Source: CAYZJV01 sp049310885 (GTDB lineage Bacteria; Spirochaetota; Spirochaetia; Sphaerochaetales; Sphaerochaetaceae). From it: a stretch of DNA of 64,000 bases. Position 1 is the first letter of the stretch; each line of letters begins with the position of its first letter. The notes under the pieces are model-generated. The model was not told the DNA's origin, did not search any database, and saw only the letters and a program-made list of their open reading frames with translations. The position numbers and the translations under genes were made by a program. The DNA lies in contig NZ_JBMDYO010000008.1 of assembly GCF_049310885.1 (NCBI RefSeq), forward strand, positions 31,345 through 95,344, read 5' to 3'. Below are positions 52,858 through 62,307 of this stretch, one piece after another.

Positions 52858-53766
52858 TCAGTTCCACAGATGTGTGCTATTCAATCGATCAAGAGCCTTG
52901 ACCAAAGCTTGCGTTCCATTGCTCCCTTCTCCTGCTCCTTGCAACGCTATATACAGTTGCTGCACGAGAGCCAACCCTGGTAACGCAAGTCCCATGTTCT
53001 TGGACTCCTCCAAAGCTATTCCCATATCCTTGATAAAATGATCAATCATGAATCCGGGTTTGAAATCATCTTTTAGCACACGCGGTGCCAAGTTGTCCAG
53101 TGTCCAGCATCCTGCAGCTCCTTTACCAATAGTTTGTACAAGGGTCTCTCCATCTAGGCCGGCCTTCCGGGCATAGAGTAAAGACTCCGATACTCCGATC
53201 ATGGTTCCTGCAATGACAATTTGATTGCACATTTTAGTGTGTTGTCCACTACCTGCGGGACCTTGCAAAACAGCCGATTTTCCCATTTCCTGAAAGAAGG
53301 GAAGAATCTTCTCGAAGGATTCCTTTGTACCTCCTGCCATTATTGATAGTTGTCCATTTCTTGCTCCAACATCCCCTCCTGAGACGGGGGCATCAATACT
53401 ATCACATCCAATTTTTTTAGCTGCTTTGTTGATTTCGATTGCCAAAGATGGTTTTGTAGTAGTCATATCGATAAAGATGGTTCCCTCCTGCGCATGTTGC
53501 AGAAGACCATTTTCACCAAAATAGACAGCTTCTACGTCTGAGGGGTGGCCAACAATCGTAAAAATTATTCTACATTTTTCTGCGATCTCTTTTGGCAAAT
53601 CGACAGCAGTAGCTCCTTCAGAAACAAGAGGAGCTGTCTTGCTTTTCGTACGATTGTATACATAAAGAGGCGAAGCAAGTGGAACGATATGGTGTGCCAT
53701 CCAGCGCCCCATTACTCCCGTTCCTATCCATCCAACTGCACCTAAAGTAGCTGTATTGTTCTCCAT
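52858..53766 (-). CDS. Beta-hydroxyacid dehydrogenase (3-hydroxyisobutyrate / tartronate-semialdehyde reductase family)
   Basis: A 302-residue NAD(P)-dependent enzyme. The Rossmann motif is GAVGWIGTGVMGRWMAHHI, the substrate-binding motif DAPVSGGDVGARNGQLSIMA, and the catalytic lysine lies in GSGQHTKMCNQIVIAGTM. The family covers 3-hydroxyisobutyrate dehydrogenase, GarR-type tartronate semialdehyde reductase and related enzymes; the exact substrate is not decided by sequence. ATG 53766 is preceded by GGAGGG. It heads a two-gene transcript with citrate synthase and is divergent from the ArsR-family gene. Confidence 0.85.
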   Translation of the reverse strand: MENNTATLGAVGWIGTGVMGRWMAHHIVPLASPLYVYNRTKSKTAPLVSEGATAVDLPKEIAEKCRIIFTIVGHPSDVEAVYFGENGLLQHAQEGTIFIDMTTTKPSLAIEINKAAKKIGCDSIDAPVSGGDVGARNGQLSIMAGGTKESFEKILPFFQEMGKSAVLQGPAGSGQHTKMCNQIVIAGTMIGVSESLLYARKAGLDGETLVQTIGKGAAGCWTLDNLAPRVLKDDFKPGFMIDHFIKDMGIALEESKNMGLALPGLALVQQLYIALQGAGEGSNGTQALVKALDRLNSTHLWN

Positions 53767-53892
53767 CGATCCCTCCGAGAATATGTAGTTAGTATAAATA
53801 TGGTAAACCAATTTATGTAAAATGAAAATATATGTTAGCCTGATTGCCTTGGTTGCTGCAGTATGGTAAGTTGTGTCCATATGGGAGAATAT

Positions 53893-54207
53893 ATGGCAGA
53901 AGCTGATCGAAACATCCCCTTGGAAGAGGAAATATCCGATATCGCCGATTTTTTTAAAGTATTCGGTGATTCCACTCGATTGAAAATTCTTTTCCTCTTG
54001 GAGAAGGGGGAACTCCCTGTACACATGATAGCTGAGACATTAGGCATGCAGCAATCTACAATAAGTCAACAATTAAAGCTATTAAGAGCTTCGCGGCTCG
54101 TAAGACACCGGAAAGAGGGACGGAATATTCACTACCGCTTGAATGATGACCATATAGCTAAGATTCTTTCTCTTGGAGTTGAACATTACGAGGAAACCCT
54201 CGGGTAA
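53893..54207 (+). CDS. ArsR-family winged-helix regulator
   Basis: A 104-residue repressor. DIADFFKVFGDSTRLKILFL opens the winged HTH, with recognition helix MQQSTISQQLKLLRASRLV and wing RHRKEGRNIHYRLND. No ELCVCDL-type metal-binding cysteine motif is present (GELPVHMIAETLG at that place), so it is probably not a classical arsenic or cadmium sensor. ATG 53893 follows GGGAG. Divergent from the beta-hydroxyacid dehydrogenase/gltA transcript, which it may control. Confidence 0.85.
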   Translation: MAEADRNIPLEEEISDIADFFKVFGDSTRLKILFLLEKGELPVHMIAETLGMQQSTISQQLKLLRASRLVRHRKEGRNIHYRLNDDHIAKILSLGVEHYEETLG

Positions 54208-54220
54208 AAAAAGCCCGAGG
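54198..54220. terminator. Hairpin between convergent arsR-type gene and argG
   Basis: CCTCGGG and CCCGAGG flank TAAAAAAAG, overlapping the regulator's stop codon. The A/T run is in the loop and no clear T-run follows in the forward direction, so efficiency is uncertain. A second inverted repeat, GATGAGAAG/CTTCTCATC (54240-54267), spans the argG stop. Confidence 0.45.
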
Positions 54221-54252
54221 ATCTTCCTCTCTATCCAGAGATGAGAAGAGTC

Positions 54253-55497
54253 CTATTTCTTCTCATCAAGCGCTTTGGCTTTCAACCAATAGTGGTGTGC
54301 CTGTAACCTGATACCATTGATATTGATGAATCCTTTGCAATCGACAGGTTGGTATCCACCGGATACTTCCATGCTTCCCAAAGCTTCATTGTAGAGGGAA
54401 TAGGGGCTTGAGACACCGGCACCAATGAGATTTCCCTTATAGATGGCGACTTTAGCGGTTCCTGTTATGAGCTCCTGACTTTTTTCGAATGCTGAAGTCA
54501 AAAAATCGAACTCTGGGCTAAACCAATAGCCGTTGTAGATAAGTTCAGCGTATTTAGGCATCAGCATATCCCTCAAATGCATGACCTCTTTATCCATACA
54601 GATTCCTTCTAAATCTCTATGGACAAACCAGAGAATCGTGCCTCCAGGAGTCTCATAAACACCTCGACTCTTAATTCCCACATATCGGTTTTCCACCATA
54701 TCGATTCGTCCGACTGCGTTATCATGTCCAACTTTATTGAGGTATAGGAACATTTCAAGTGGATCGGTGATTTCAGTTCCATCGTTTTCGTTAAGGACTT
54801 TCACTGGAACCCCATCAACAAAATCGATCGCAAGTACCGTCTCTTGGTCTGGTGCATCTTTTGGTGAAACGGTATGAGAAAATACTTCGTCTGGACAACG
54901 AAGTGCCGGATCTTCCAAGATGCCTGCCTCATGACTGATGTGGAGGAGATTCTCGTCTTCGCTGTAGGGTTTCTTGGTTGATGCTTTTACGGGAATTCCA
55001 TATTTTTCTGCATATGCAATCATATGGGATCGACCTTCGAATTCAGCTAGCCATTCGGGGTCTTTCCATGGGGCGATTATTTTTACATCGGGCATGAGAG
55101 CATAGTATCCAAGTTCGAATCTTACTTGGTCGTTTCCTTTACCGGTCGCTCCATGGGCGACATATTTTGTTCCCTCTTTCTGTGCGATCTCAATATGTCT
55201 TTTTGCAATAATAGGTCTTGCTATTGAAGTACCGAGTAAGTATTTCCCTTCATAGGTAGCGTTGGCTTTCAAAGCTTGGAAAATGTAATCAGTAACCAAA
55301 TCCCTTCTTAAATCTTCCACATAAACTTTGGATGCCCCTGTGGCAATAGCTTTCTTCTCGATAGCATCAAAATCCTCAACCTGACCAACATTGGCAACGT
55401 AGGCGATAACATCAAAACCTTTGTTCACCAACCATTTGAGAATTACCGAAGTATCTAATCCTCCGCTGTATGCCAAAATTACTTTTTCTTTACCCAT
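54253..55497 (-). CDS. argG: Argininosuccinate synthase
   Basis: A 414-residue enzyme that joins citrulline and aspartate with ATP in arginine synthesis. The N-type ATP pyrophosphatase motif VILAYSGGLDTSVILKWL is at the N-terminus; KYVAHGATGKGNDQVRFELG and the YSEDENLLHISHEAGILEDP segment are family hallmarks. ATG 55497 is preceded by AGAGGTG. Two ArgR-like boxes lie 56-101 bp upstream. No argH is adjacent within the window. Confidence 0.96.
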   Translation of the reverse strand: MGKEKVILAYSGGLDTSVILKWLVNKGFDVIAYVANVGQVEDFDAIEKKAIATGASKVYVEDLRRDLVTDYIFQALKANATYEGKYLLGTSIARPIIAKRHIEIAQKEGTKYVAHGATGKGNDQVRFELGYYALMPDVKIIAPWKDPEWLAEFEGRSHMIAYAEKYGIPVKASTKKPYSEDENLLHISHEAGILEDPALRCPDEVFSHTVSPKDAPDQETVLAIDFVDGVPVKVLNENDGTEITDPLEMFLYLNKVGHDNAVGRIDMVENRYVGIKSRGVYETPGGTILWFVHRDLEGICMDKEVMHLRDMLMPKYAELIYNGYWFSPEFDFLTSAFEKSQELITGTAKVAIYKGNLIGAGVSSPYSLYNEALGSMEVSGGYQPVDCKGFININGIRLQAHHYWLKAKALDEKK

Positions 55498-55552
55498 ATG
55501 ATCACCTCTTCTCGCCCTTGGCGTATATAATTTCATGTAATGACCCGAATAT

Positions 55553-55598
55553 TGCATAAACATAAAATAAAATCAAGTATTTACTGCATAAATATACA
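55553..55598 (-). promoter_or_regulatory. Paired ArgR-box-like sites upstream of argG
   Basis: Forward-strand TGCATAAACATAAA (55553-55566, weaker) and TGCATAAATATACA (55585-55598, strong), start-to-start 32 bp apart, as in the amino-acid ABC promoter. Being before argG, an arginine gene, this is the best anchor for reading the motif as an ArgR box. Confidence 0.6.
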
Positions 55599-55633
55599 AG
55601 AAGGTCTGGAGGAAAGAAAATAATCTGGAAATT

Positions 55634-56068
55634 CTATGGGACAGGTTGAAGTTCAACGACTAGATTATCGTCTCCAGTCAGTTCTGGAAGAGGAAATGGA
55701 AAATTCTTTAGATAGGGAGTTTCTTCGGTTTCCCGAAACAACGCGACATCCACAGAGTATTCATATGCAGGAGATATGTCACGTGGATCATAACGGAGAA
55801 TGAAATTCACTGGAAACCGTTGCGGATTCCGAATGCTCTGTTTAACAATTGGTACACTCTGGTTGTTAGATAGATTGGTTGCGACTAACGTAATCTCCAT
55901 ATGCACCCTAGAGGGAAAATAGAGGTTGTTTGGATAGAGAACGGTTCCTGCGATTATCCTATAGGGGATTCGTTCTGGCTCAGGTTGGGCAATGGAGAGT
56001 TGATTGCTGACGCAACCCGAAAAGAAGAGTAGGGAGAGAAGCAAGATGTAGAGTACGTGTTTTACCAT
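55634..56068 (-). CDS. YbaY-like lipoprotein
   Basis: A 144-residue exported lipoprotein. The signal peptide ends in LSLLFFSGC, a good lipobox with the lipid-bearing cysteine. The mature part has a single beta-rich domain with IAGTVLYPNNLYFPSRVHME and RFPVNFILRYDPRDISPAY, matching the pattern of the YbaY family (outer-membrane lipoproteins with a C2-like sandwich). Function unknown. Divergent from the Fur-family gene across a ~250-bp AT-rich gap. Confidence 0.72.
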   Translation of the reverse strand: MVKHVLYILLLSLLFFSGCVSNQLSIAQPEPERIPYRIIAGTVLYPNNLYFPSRVHMEITLVATNLSNNQSVPIVKQSIRNPQRFPVNFILRYDPRDISPAYEYSVDVALFRETEETPYLKNFPFPLPELTGDDNLVVELQPVP

Positions 56069-56264
56069 GTGCACAAATCCTATTACAAACTGTCGTTCAG
56101 ATACTATACAATACTGAAGCAAAACGGAGAAGGGTGATAGTCCGATTTTTGATGATAAGACTACTGATTAAATACAAAAAAAAGAATAAATATACAAAAA
56201 ATATACATAAAAATAAAAATTAATGTTGCATTTACAATATATTCGTCTGAGGAGCTTCATTCAG

Positions 56265-56293
56265 TTGACACTTTACTAAATTTGTCATACATA
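56265..56293 (+). promoter_or_regulatory. Promoter of the Fur-family gene
   Basis: TTGACA (56265-56270), a 17-bp spacer and TACATA (56288-56293). The -35 is perfect and the -10 weak. It lies about 28 bp before the start codon. The rest of the gap (56069-56264) is AT-rich with two weak ArgR-box-like strings near 56184 and 56205. Confidence 0.5.
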
Positions 56294-56320
56294 CATTTAT
56301 ATAACAGGAGAAGTGTAATC

Positions 56321-56749
56321 ATGGTACAAATGCCTTTCTTGAAGCCTGGTGATGAAAAGAGAATATTATTGGACCACGGTGTACGACCTTTGAACCATAG
56401 GGTTGCTGTATACCGATATCTGGTCGACCATCAAAATCATCCTACTGCAGACGACATTTACGGAGAATTGAAGAAACATATGGCTTCGATCTCTCGTACA
56501 ACTGTCTACAATGTATTAAATCTACTTTGTGATCGCAATGTTGTAAAAAGAATCGCAATAGAAAAGAACGAAATGCGTTATGATGCCAATATCGCAAACC
56601 ACATGCATTTCAAATGTTCAGATTGTGGGAATGTCTATGATTTACATTCAGTTGGATTCCCTGACGTACAAGTACCGGATGGTTTCACTATAGATGAAGT
56701 CCAGGTCAATATTACCGGTCATTGTCCTGCCTGCGAAGCAATAGCCTGA
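56321..56749 (+). CDS. Fur-family metalloregulator (PerR/Fur-like)
   Basis: A 142-residue regulator. The winged helix is in the N-terminal half (RVAVYRYLVDHQNHPTADDI, SISRTTVYNVLNLLCDRNV). The dimerisation domain carries the structural zinc CxxC pairs CSDCG and CPACE, and histidines in NHMHFKCS. Whether it senses peroxide (PerR) or iron (Fur) cannot be decided; PerR-type is common in anaerobic spirochaetes. ATG 56321 has GGAG 10 bases upstream. Confidence 0.88.
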   Translation: MVQMPFLKPGDEKRILLDHGVRPLNHRVAVYRYLVDHQNHPTADDIYGELKKHMASISRTTVYNVLNLLCDRNVVKRIAIEKNEMRYDANIANHMHFKCSDCGNVYDLHSVGFPDVQVPDGFTIDEVQVNITGHCPACEAIA

Positions 56750-56801
56750 ATATAATCCTAATTCTATAACAACTCAATTCAATAATTATTAATGAAAAGA
56801 A

Positions 56802-56840
56802 AAGGCCACCATCCAACGTAAGTCGGAAGATGGCCTTCAT
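56802..56840. terminator. Bidirectional terminator between the Fur-family gene and hflC
   Basis: AAGGCCA and TGGCCTT with further partial pairing inside. On the minus strand it is followed by TTTTCTTTTC, making a good terminator for hflKC; on the plus strand the tail is CATTATTAC. Confidence 0.75.
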
Positions 56841-56857
56841 TATTACTCACCTGATTA

Positions 56858-57844
56858 TTAGAATGTACTATCCTTCCCATAGAGAATCGTAAAGTAATCC
56901 ATATCCGTTGAGAAAATCTTATTCAGATTCGGAATAGTCTTCTTGTACGACTCCAAGGTTCTCCACAAGGTGAAGAATTCTGGATTCTCTTCATATGCTT
57001 CGGCGTAAATTTCGGTTGCCTGTGCATCCGCGACACCCTTGATGGTCTCAGCTTCAGCATAAGCCTGACTCAAGATACTCTTCTTATCGTTCTCGGTCTT
57101 ACCAACCCATCTTGCTTGTTGACCTTCTCCATAGGAACGATAGGCCTCGGCAATCTGGTTTCTTTCCTTTATCATTCTTTGATAAACGCTCTGTGTAAGA
57201 TCATCACTGTAACGAATCTGTCTAATTACAATGTCGATGACTTCAATCCCGAACTCTTGGGTAAATGGACTTGCCATGACCAGCATCTGCTGACTCAGTT
57301 TTTCACGACCGATTGCGATGGTTTCCTGTTGCGTTTCTGTTTTTGTAAGATTGCGCAACTGTTCGGCATCCTCCAGGTTTTCGACATTCTGAACCTGTTC
57401 AACAACCCGAAGGTTATTGATCTGGTTGGAATTCCTGACGGCTTCATTAAGGAAGTTCTCACTGATTACCGTACGGATCGTCGAGTCAATGATATCATTG
57501 AGTCGTAGGATAGCATTAGGTAGGGAAGTCACAGATTGATAAAAAAGTGCTGGATCGGTAATTCTCCATCTAGCGGTTGTGTCTACCCATATGAATTGGT
57601 TTTCTTTCGTCGGAATACGCTGTGCATCTCCGTCCCAACTCATGATTTTCTTTGGATACTTGACAACGGTATCGACCAACGGGACTTTGATTTTGAGACC
57701 GGCTTCCAGGTGGGTATTCTCAATTTTTCCAAACCTGGTGACGACCGCGATTTCTCCCTCTTGTACGATAAAGAACGGTCCGAGAAGCAGGAAAATAACA
57801 AGAAGAACCAATATGACGACCAAGGTGGTTACAAGCTTTTTCAT
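56858..57844 (-). CDS. hflC: FtsH-protease modulator HflC (SPFH/band 7)
   Basis: A 328-residue membrane-anchored protein: one N-terminal helix (TTLVVILVLLVIFLLLGPFF), then the SPFH/band-7 domain (EGEIAVVTRFGKIENTHLEA, VDTTARWRITDPALFYQSV) and a coiled-coil helix (IAEAYRSYGEGQQARWVGK). With HflK it forms the large cage that surrounds FtsH in other bacteria. The first four bases of the gene overlap the hflK stop (ATGA). Confidence 0.93.
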   Translation of the reverse strand: MKKLVTTLVVILVLLVIFLLLGPFFIVQEGEIAVVTRFGKIENTHLEAGLKIKVPLVDTVVKYPKKIMSWDGDAQRIPTKENQFIWVDTTARWRITDPALFYQSVTSLPNAILRLNDIIDSTIRTVISENFLNEAVRNSNQINNLRVVEQVQNVENLEDAEQLRNLTKTETQQETIAIGREKLSQQMLVMASPFTQEFGIEVIDIVIRQIRYSDDLTQSVYQRMIKERNQIAEAYRSYGEGQQARWVGKTENDKKSILSQAYAEAETIKGVADAQATEIYAEAYEENPEFFTLWRTLESYKKTIPNLNKIFSTDMDYFTILYGKDSTF

Positions 57845-58836
57845 TGTGCACCTCCTTGGACATTGGTGAGATTACTAATAGGTAAGAAGTTTTCCAACTC
57901 CTTGTCGATCAAGGTAAGAGTACCTGCGTCGGCTTCCTTCAAAATTTCCTCCATAGTCTCTATATAAAGACGTCTAGCCGTAATATCCTCGCTAAGCATG
58001 TAGGCTTCAAGCACAGAACTGAATCGTGCTACATCACCAAGTGCATTGTTTACCCGCTCAGCAGCGTATCCTTCTGCAACTTGAGTAATTTGTGCAGCTT
58101 CTCCTTGCGCCCGTGGAATTTCCCGGTTGTATTGCTCCTTTCCTTCATTTATCAATCGGTTCATATCCTGGATTGATTTGTTTACATCTTCAAATGCATC
58201 CTGGACCTCACCGACCGGAGGAACGATATTTTGTAATTTAACCGTTACGACACGCACTCCAAGATTATAGGAATCAAAGGCTTTCTGCATCTTTTCCTGT
58301 GATTCAATCTCGATCGCGGTTCGTTCGCTGGACATGATGGCGAGAATAGGTAGATCTCCAACCAATTGGTTTATCACGCTCTGGCTGATATCTCGGATTG
58401 TCTTATCTCTTTCTTGGACATTGAACAACCATTTTGCAGGATCCTCTATCCTATACTGGATGATCCATTGGACATCGACAATATTCAAATCTCCCGTCAA
58501 CATGATCGACTCTCCAGCTGAAGAGCCGGAAGGGGTGTTCATGAACATGGAACTGTAATCCTGTGAAGTGTTGGATTGCCCAAAGGTCATGGTTTGCACG
58601 ACTCTTGTAGGGACATTGTAATTCCGGTCGATTCCCAGAGGGAGTTTTGTCTGCAAGCCGGGTCCGACTATCCTGTTGAATTTCCCAAACCGTAATACTA
58701 CGGATTGTTCTGTTTGATCCACCACAAAGAAACTACTCATCACCAATATGAAGAGTATTACTACTGCAACGGCAGCAATAATCAGTTTCGGACTTATGTG
58801 GAATGGATTGCGGGACGATGCTCCCGAACTATTCAT
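57841..58836 (-). CDS. hflK: FtsH-protease modulator HflK (SPFH/band 7)
   Basis: A 331-residue partner of HflC. After a short polar N-terminus comes a membrane helix (LIIAAVAVVILFILVMSSFF), then the band-7 domain starting VDQTEQSVVLRFGKFNRIVG, with GDLNIVDVQWIIQYRIEDP, and a long coiled coil (INEGKEQYNREIPRAQGEAA). The glycine-rich N-terminal region of proteobacterial HflK is missing. ATG 58836 follows AAGGAGG. Divergent from metG. Confidence 0.93.
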   Translation of the reverse strand: MNSSGASSRNPFHISPKLIIAAVAVVILFILVMSSFFVVDQTEQSVVLRFGKFNRIVGPGLQTKLPLGIDRNYNVPTRVVQTMTFGQSNTSQDYSSMFMNTPSGSSAGESIMLTGDLNIVDVQWIIQYRIEDPAKWLFNVQERDKTIRDISQSVINQLVGDLPILAIMSSERTAIEIESQEKMQKAFDSYNLGVRVVTVKLQNIVPPVGEVQDAFEDVNKSIQDMNRLINEGKEQYNREIPRAQGEAAQITQVAEGYAAERVNNALGDVARFSSVLEAYMLSEDITARRLYIETMEEILKEADAGTLTLIDKELENFLPISNLTNVQGGAQ

Positions 58837-59019
58837 TACATTTCCTCCTTGGTAAGAATCCTTACCTATGATGTAAATGTAGCTTAGTTGGTGGGCATCG
58901 TCAATGAAGGTGATACAATCGCTCGTCGGAAATACCAATTTTGATGAAATATCATGCATTCCTTGCCTATAGGTTGCATACGATTGAAAAAACCTAATTT
59001 CAAGGTTATAGTGTTCATC

Positions 59020-61218
59020 ATGAAAAAACGATTGATTACCTCCGCACTTCCATATGTGAATAACATCCCCCATCTAGGAAATCTGGTGCAGGTCTTATCT
59101 GCAGATTGTTTCGCCCGTTTCTGTCGTTCCAAGGGATATGAGACTCTCTATATTTGTGGAACCGATGAGTATGGGACGGCGAGTGAGACTCGTGCCTTAC
59201 AGGAAGGGGTGGATCCAAGAACGCTCTGTGATCGATACCATGTGATCCATAGAGATATCTATAAGTGGTTCGAAATTGATTTCGATTCCTTCGGAAGGAC
59301 TAGTAGTCCTGAACAGACAGAGATTGTCCAAGATATTTTCAAAAAAGTAGATGCGGCGGGTTACATTCGTCCTGCACAAATTGAGCAATTGTACTGTGAA
59401 CATGACAAACGATTCCTAGCAGATCGTTTTGTTGAAGGTGTCTGTCCAAAATGTGGTTCTACCGGAGCACGGGGTGATCAGTGTGATTCCTGTGGAAGCC
59501 TATTGGACCCAACCGATCTCATAGATCCCGTATGTGGTGTTTGCGGATCGACTCCAGTTCTCAAGAAAACAAGACACTTGTACATTGATCTTCCTAAGGC
59601 GTTACCTCTACTGGAAAAATGGCTGGACAAGGCTTCTGTAGATGGTTTTTGGGCAAGGAACGCGATCCAAACTACGAAATCATGGATTCGTGACGGATTG
59701 AAGGAACGTGCTATTACCCGCGATTTGAAGTGGGGGATTCCTGTACCCAAAGAGGGGTATGAAGATAAAGTCTTCTATGTATGGTTCGATGCACCGATTG
59801 GTTATATATCCATAACTGCCGCATATACTGAAAATTGGAAGGAGTGGTGGCAAAATCCTAATGAAGTAGAACTTTTCCAGTTTATTGGTAAAGATAACAT
59901 TCCTTTCCATACGGTCATATTTCCCACATCCCTATTGGCTACCGGAGAAGATTGGACAATGCTTCACCACATGTCTTCCAGTGAGTATCTGAATTATGAA
60001 GGTGGAAAGTTTTCAAAGAGTAAAGGGATCGGAGTTTTTGGAAATGATGTCCAAGAGACCGGAATTCCAGCTGACATGTGGAGATTCTACATGTTCTACA
60101 ATCGACCAGAGAAATCAGATGTACTCTTTACTTGGAAAGATTTTCAGGAAAAGGTTAATGGAGAGTTGATAGGAAATCTATCCAATCTGGTTAATAGAAC
60201 ATTGACTTTTCTCCAACGTTTCTATGATGGAAAGATCCCCGAGGGTACGATTGACAGTTCTTTAGCTAAGGTGATATTAGAAAAAGAGTCAGAAATCGAC
60301 AATCTACTTGAACATGCTGAATTGAGAGAGGCTCTGAGAAGAATATTCGCTCTCTCTTCAATAGGTAACAAGGCTTTCCAAGATGGAGAACCCTGGCGTC
60401 AAAGAAAAGAGAACCCAGAGGCGGCAGCTACATTATTACGCACATTGGTATACCTAATTCGGGATTTGGGCATTTTAATCCAACCCTATATGCCAGCAAC
60501 ATCGAAGCGTTTGTTGGGTTATCTTGGCAGTACGGACGCCGCTTGGAGTGATCTAGGATCTTTCAATGGATTAGAAAATCTGGAAAGTCCGGACTATCTC
60601 TTCACGAAGCTTGAAGATGACCTAATAGAGACAATGAGAACCCGATACGCGGGAAGTCAAGATTCCCGGAATGAGGAGAAGCAACGAATGATTGGACAAG
60701 AGGAAAAAGTGGAATCGCCAGCAGAGATATTCGCAAAGAAAGTAACACTTAAGGTGAGTAAGATTGTCGACATACAGAGACATCCCAATGGGGATAAACT
60801 ATATATCCTCCAGGTTGACACCGGAGATGAGGAACCAACGACGATCGTTTCAAGTATTGTCCCTTTCTATAAGGAAGAGGAATTGAAGGATAAGCATATC
60901 GTATTGGTACAAAACCTAAAACCTGCCAATTTTAGAGGTGTGAAGAGTAGGGGAATGCTTTTGGCTGCAAGTGATCCAACTGCAGAGCCACACTCAACCT
61001 GTGAAGTGCTGTTTGCAGACCAATTTCCTGTAGGTACTGAATTGAATCCTGAGGGATTTGATGCACCGGAACAACCGAGGAGCCAAGTAAAGGCAGACCA
61101 GTTTTTCTCCTTGCCTCTGGTTACTGAGGATGGAATTGTGAAGATTGACGGCAAACCATTGGTCTCAGATGGAAAAACTCTTAAGGCTACTATGTATCTC
61201 AATGGGGAAGTGGGCTAA
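59020..61218 (+). CDS. metG: Methionyl-tRNA synthetase with C-terminal tRNA-binding domain
   Basis: A 732-residue class Ia synthetase. The HIGH-type motif is in YVNNIPHLGNLVQVLSADCF, and the zinc knuckle is CPKCGSTGARGDQCDSCGS. The KMSKS-type motif is GGKFSKSKGIGVF. The helical anticodon domain covers ~410-600, and the C-terminal ~110 residues are an EMAP-II-like tRNA-binding domain (VSKIVDIQRHPNGDKLYILQ, NLKPANFRGVKSRGMLLAAS) that also dimerises the enzyme. ATG 59020 is chosen by family N-terminus; its ribosome-binding site is weak. Confidence 0.96.
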   Translation: MKKRLITSALPYVNNIPHLGNLVQVLSADCFARFCRSKGYETLYICGTDEYGTASETRALQEGVDPRTLCDRYHVIHRDIYKWFEIDFDSFGRTSSPEQTEIVQDIFKKVDAAGYIRPAQIEQLYCEHDKRFLADRFVEGVCPKCGSTGARGDQCDSCGSLLDPTDLIDPVCGVCGSTPVLKKTRHLYIDLPKALPLLEKWLDKASVDGFWARNAIQTTKSWIRDGLKERAITRDLKWGIPVPKEGYEDKVFYVWFDAPIGYISITAAYTENWKEWWQNPNEVELFQFIGKDNIPFHTVIFPTSLLATGEDWTMLHHMSSSEYLNYEGGKFSKSKGIGVFGNDVQETGIPADMWRFYMFYNRPEKSDVLFTWKDFQEKVNGELIGNLSNLVNRTLTFLQRFYDGKIPEGTIDSSLAKVILEKESEIDNLLEHAELREALRRIFALSSIGNKAFQDGEPWRQRKENPEAAATLLRTLVYLIRDLGILIQPYMPATSKRLLGYLGSTDAAWSDLGSFNGLENLESPDYLFTKLEDDLIETMRTRYAGSQDSRNEEKQRMIGQEEKVESPAEIFAKKVTLKVSKIVDIQRHPNGDKLYILQVDTGDEEPTTIVSSIVPFYKEEELKDKHIVLVQNLKPANFRGVKSRGMLLAASDPTAEPHSTCEVLFADQFPVGTELNPEGFDAPEQPRSQVKADQFFSLPLVTEDGIVKIDGKPLVSDGKTLKATMYLNGEVG

Positions 61219-61223
61219 GCGAC

Positions 61224-62300
61224 ATGGAGATCATGAAGGTTCAGCGGGTGGGTCTAGATAGACTCGAAGCTACCGGAAATCCATTCCAAAGCCAATTCTG
61301 GGCCATCGTAAAAAGACCTTCAGGATGGAGGTCTTTTGCTTTTTCCTATACTGCGACAGGTATCGATGGTAACGAACATGTTTCAATCGTCCTAGTATTG
61401 GTCAGGAAGCTATTTTTGGGTCTCCGTTTGGCATACATTCCTTTCGGTCCTCCTGTCTATGAATATGAAGGGGACCTTTCTAACCAGATTAAGGAGTTTT
61501 CCCAACGCATTAGACCCCTTCTTCCGAAAGGAACCGCGTTTATTCGGTACGATTTACCCTGGTTTACCCAGGGAGTGTCCGAGTTACCGACGATTGGCGG
61601 GAAGAAAATCAAAATATGCCGGGAATCGGTTCAACCAGAGGGTACCTCGAGGATTGGCCTCTCTGGGGGATATGAAAATGTCCGATCACAATATAGGGAA
61701 AGAGCACGCAGGAATATCCGTAAAGCTAAAGCTCACGGTATTACGGTTAAACCATGGAATGGTTCACAAAAATTATTCGATTCATGGTACACAGTCTATC
61801 TTGAGACCGCAAGGAGAGATGGCTTTTCCGCCCGATCGGAGACCTATATAAAACATATTCTCAAACTTCAGACAGCTGGAGTTTCGCCCCATCTCTTTCT
61901 TGCATTTCATGGAAATAAAGTTATTGGAGGGGCTCTGATCATGTCATCGTCTGAGATTTCCGTTTATCTCTTCGGAGCTTCCTTGAGGATTGAAGGTTGT
62001 TCACCATCTTACCTATTGCAAGATATCGCTATTAGGGATGCTTGTGAGAGAGGATGCAGTATTTATGATCTTTATGGAATCAGTGGACCCAATTCTCGCG
62101 GTGCACATCTGGAAGGACTGAGGCTATTTAAACGAGCCTTCGGAGGCTATGTCTGTTATCGTCATCCGTCGATTGACTATGTATATCGGAGATTCGTGCG
62201 TTTTTCCTACTCTCAGATGGAGAGGTTTAGGTTCAGTCTGTATCGGAAAAAGCATCCCAAGCGAATGTCACAACAATTTTCAGTTAGTCGGATCGATTGA
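61224..62300 (+). CDS. FemX/FemAB-like peptidyltransferase (GNAT fold)
   Basis: A 358-residue protein of the FemABX group, which use aminoacyl-tRNA to add residues to the stem peptide of lipid II. Typical features are the tandem GNAT layout, with YREGAR-like RERARRNIRKAKAHGITV mid-protein, FLAFHGNKVIGGALIM, and YDLYGISGPNSRGAHLEGL near the C-terminus. It starts 5 bp after metG; ATG 61224 has little ribosome-binding sequence and ATG 61233 directly behind GGAG is an alternative. It is convergent with murD, another peptidoglycan precursor gene. The amino acid transferred is unknown. Confidence 0.85.
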   Translation: MEIMKVQRVGLDRLEATGNPFQSQFWAIVKRPSGWRSFAFSYTATGIDGNEHVSIVLVLVRKLFLGLRLAYIPFGPPVYEYEGDLSNQIKEFSQRIRPLLPKGTAFIRYDLPWFTQGVSELPTIGGKKIKICRESVQPEGTSRIGLSGGYENVRSQYRERARRNIRKAKAHGITVKPWNGSQKLFDSWYTVYLETARRDGFSARSETYIKHILKLQTAGVSPHLFLAFHGNKVIGGALIMSSSEISVYLFGASLRIEGCSPSYLLQDIAIRDACERGCSIYDLYGISGPNSRGAHLEGLRLFKRAFGGYVCYRHPSIDYVYRRFVRFSYSQMERFRFSLYRKKHPKRMSQQFSVSRID

Positions 62301-62307
62301 GCACTGT

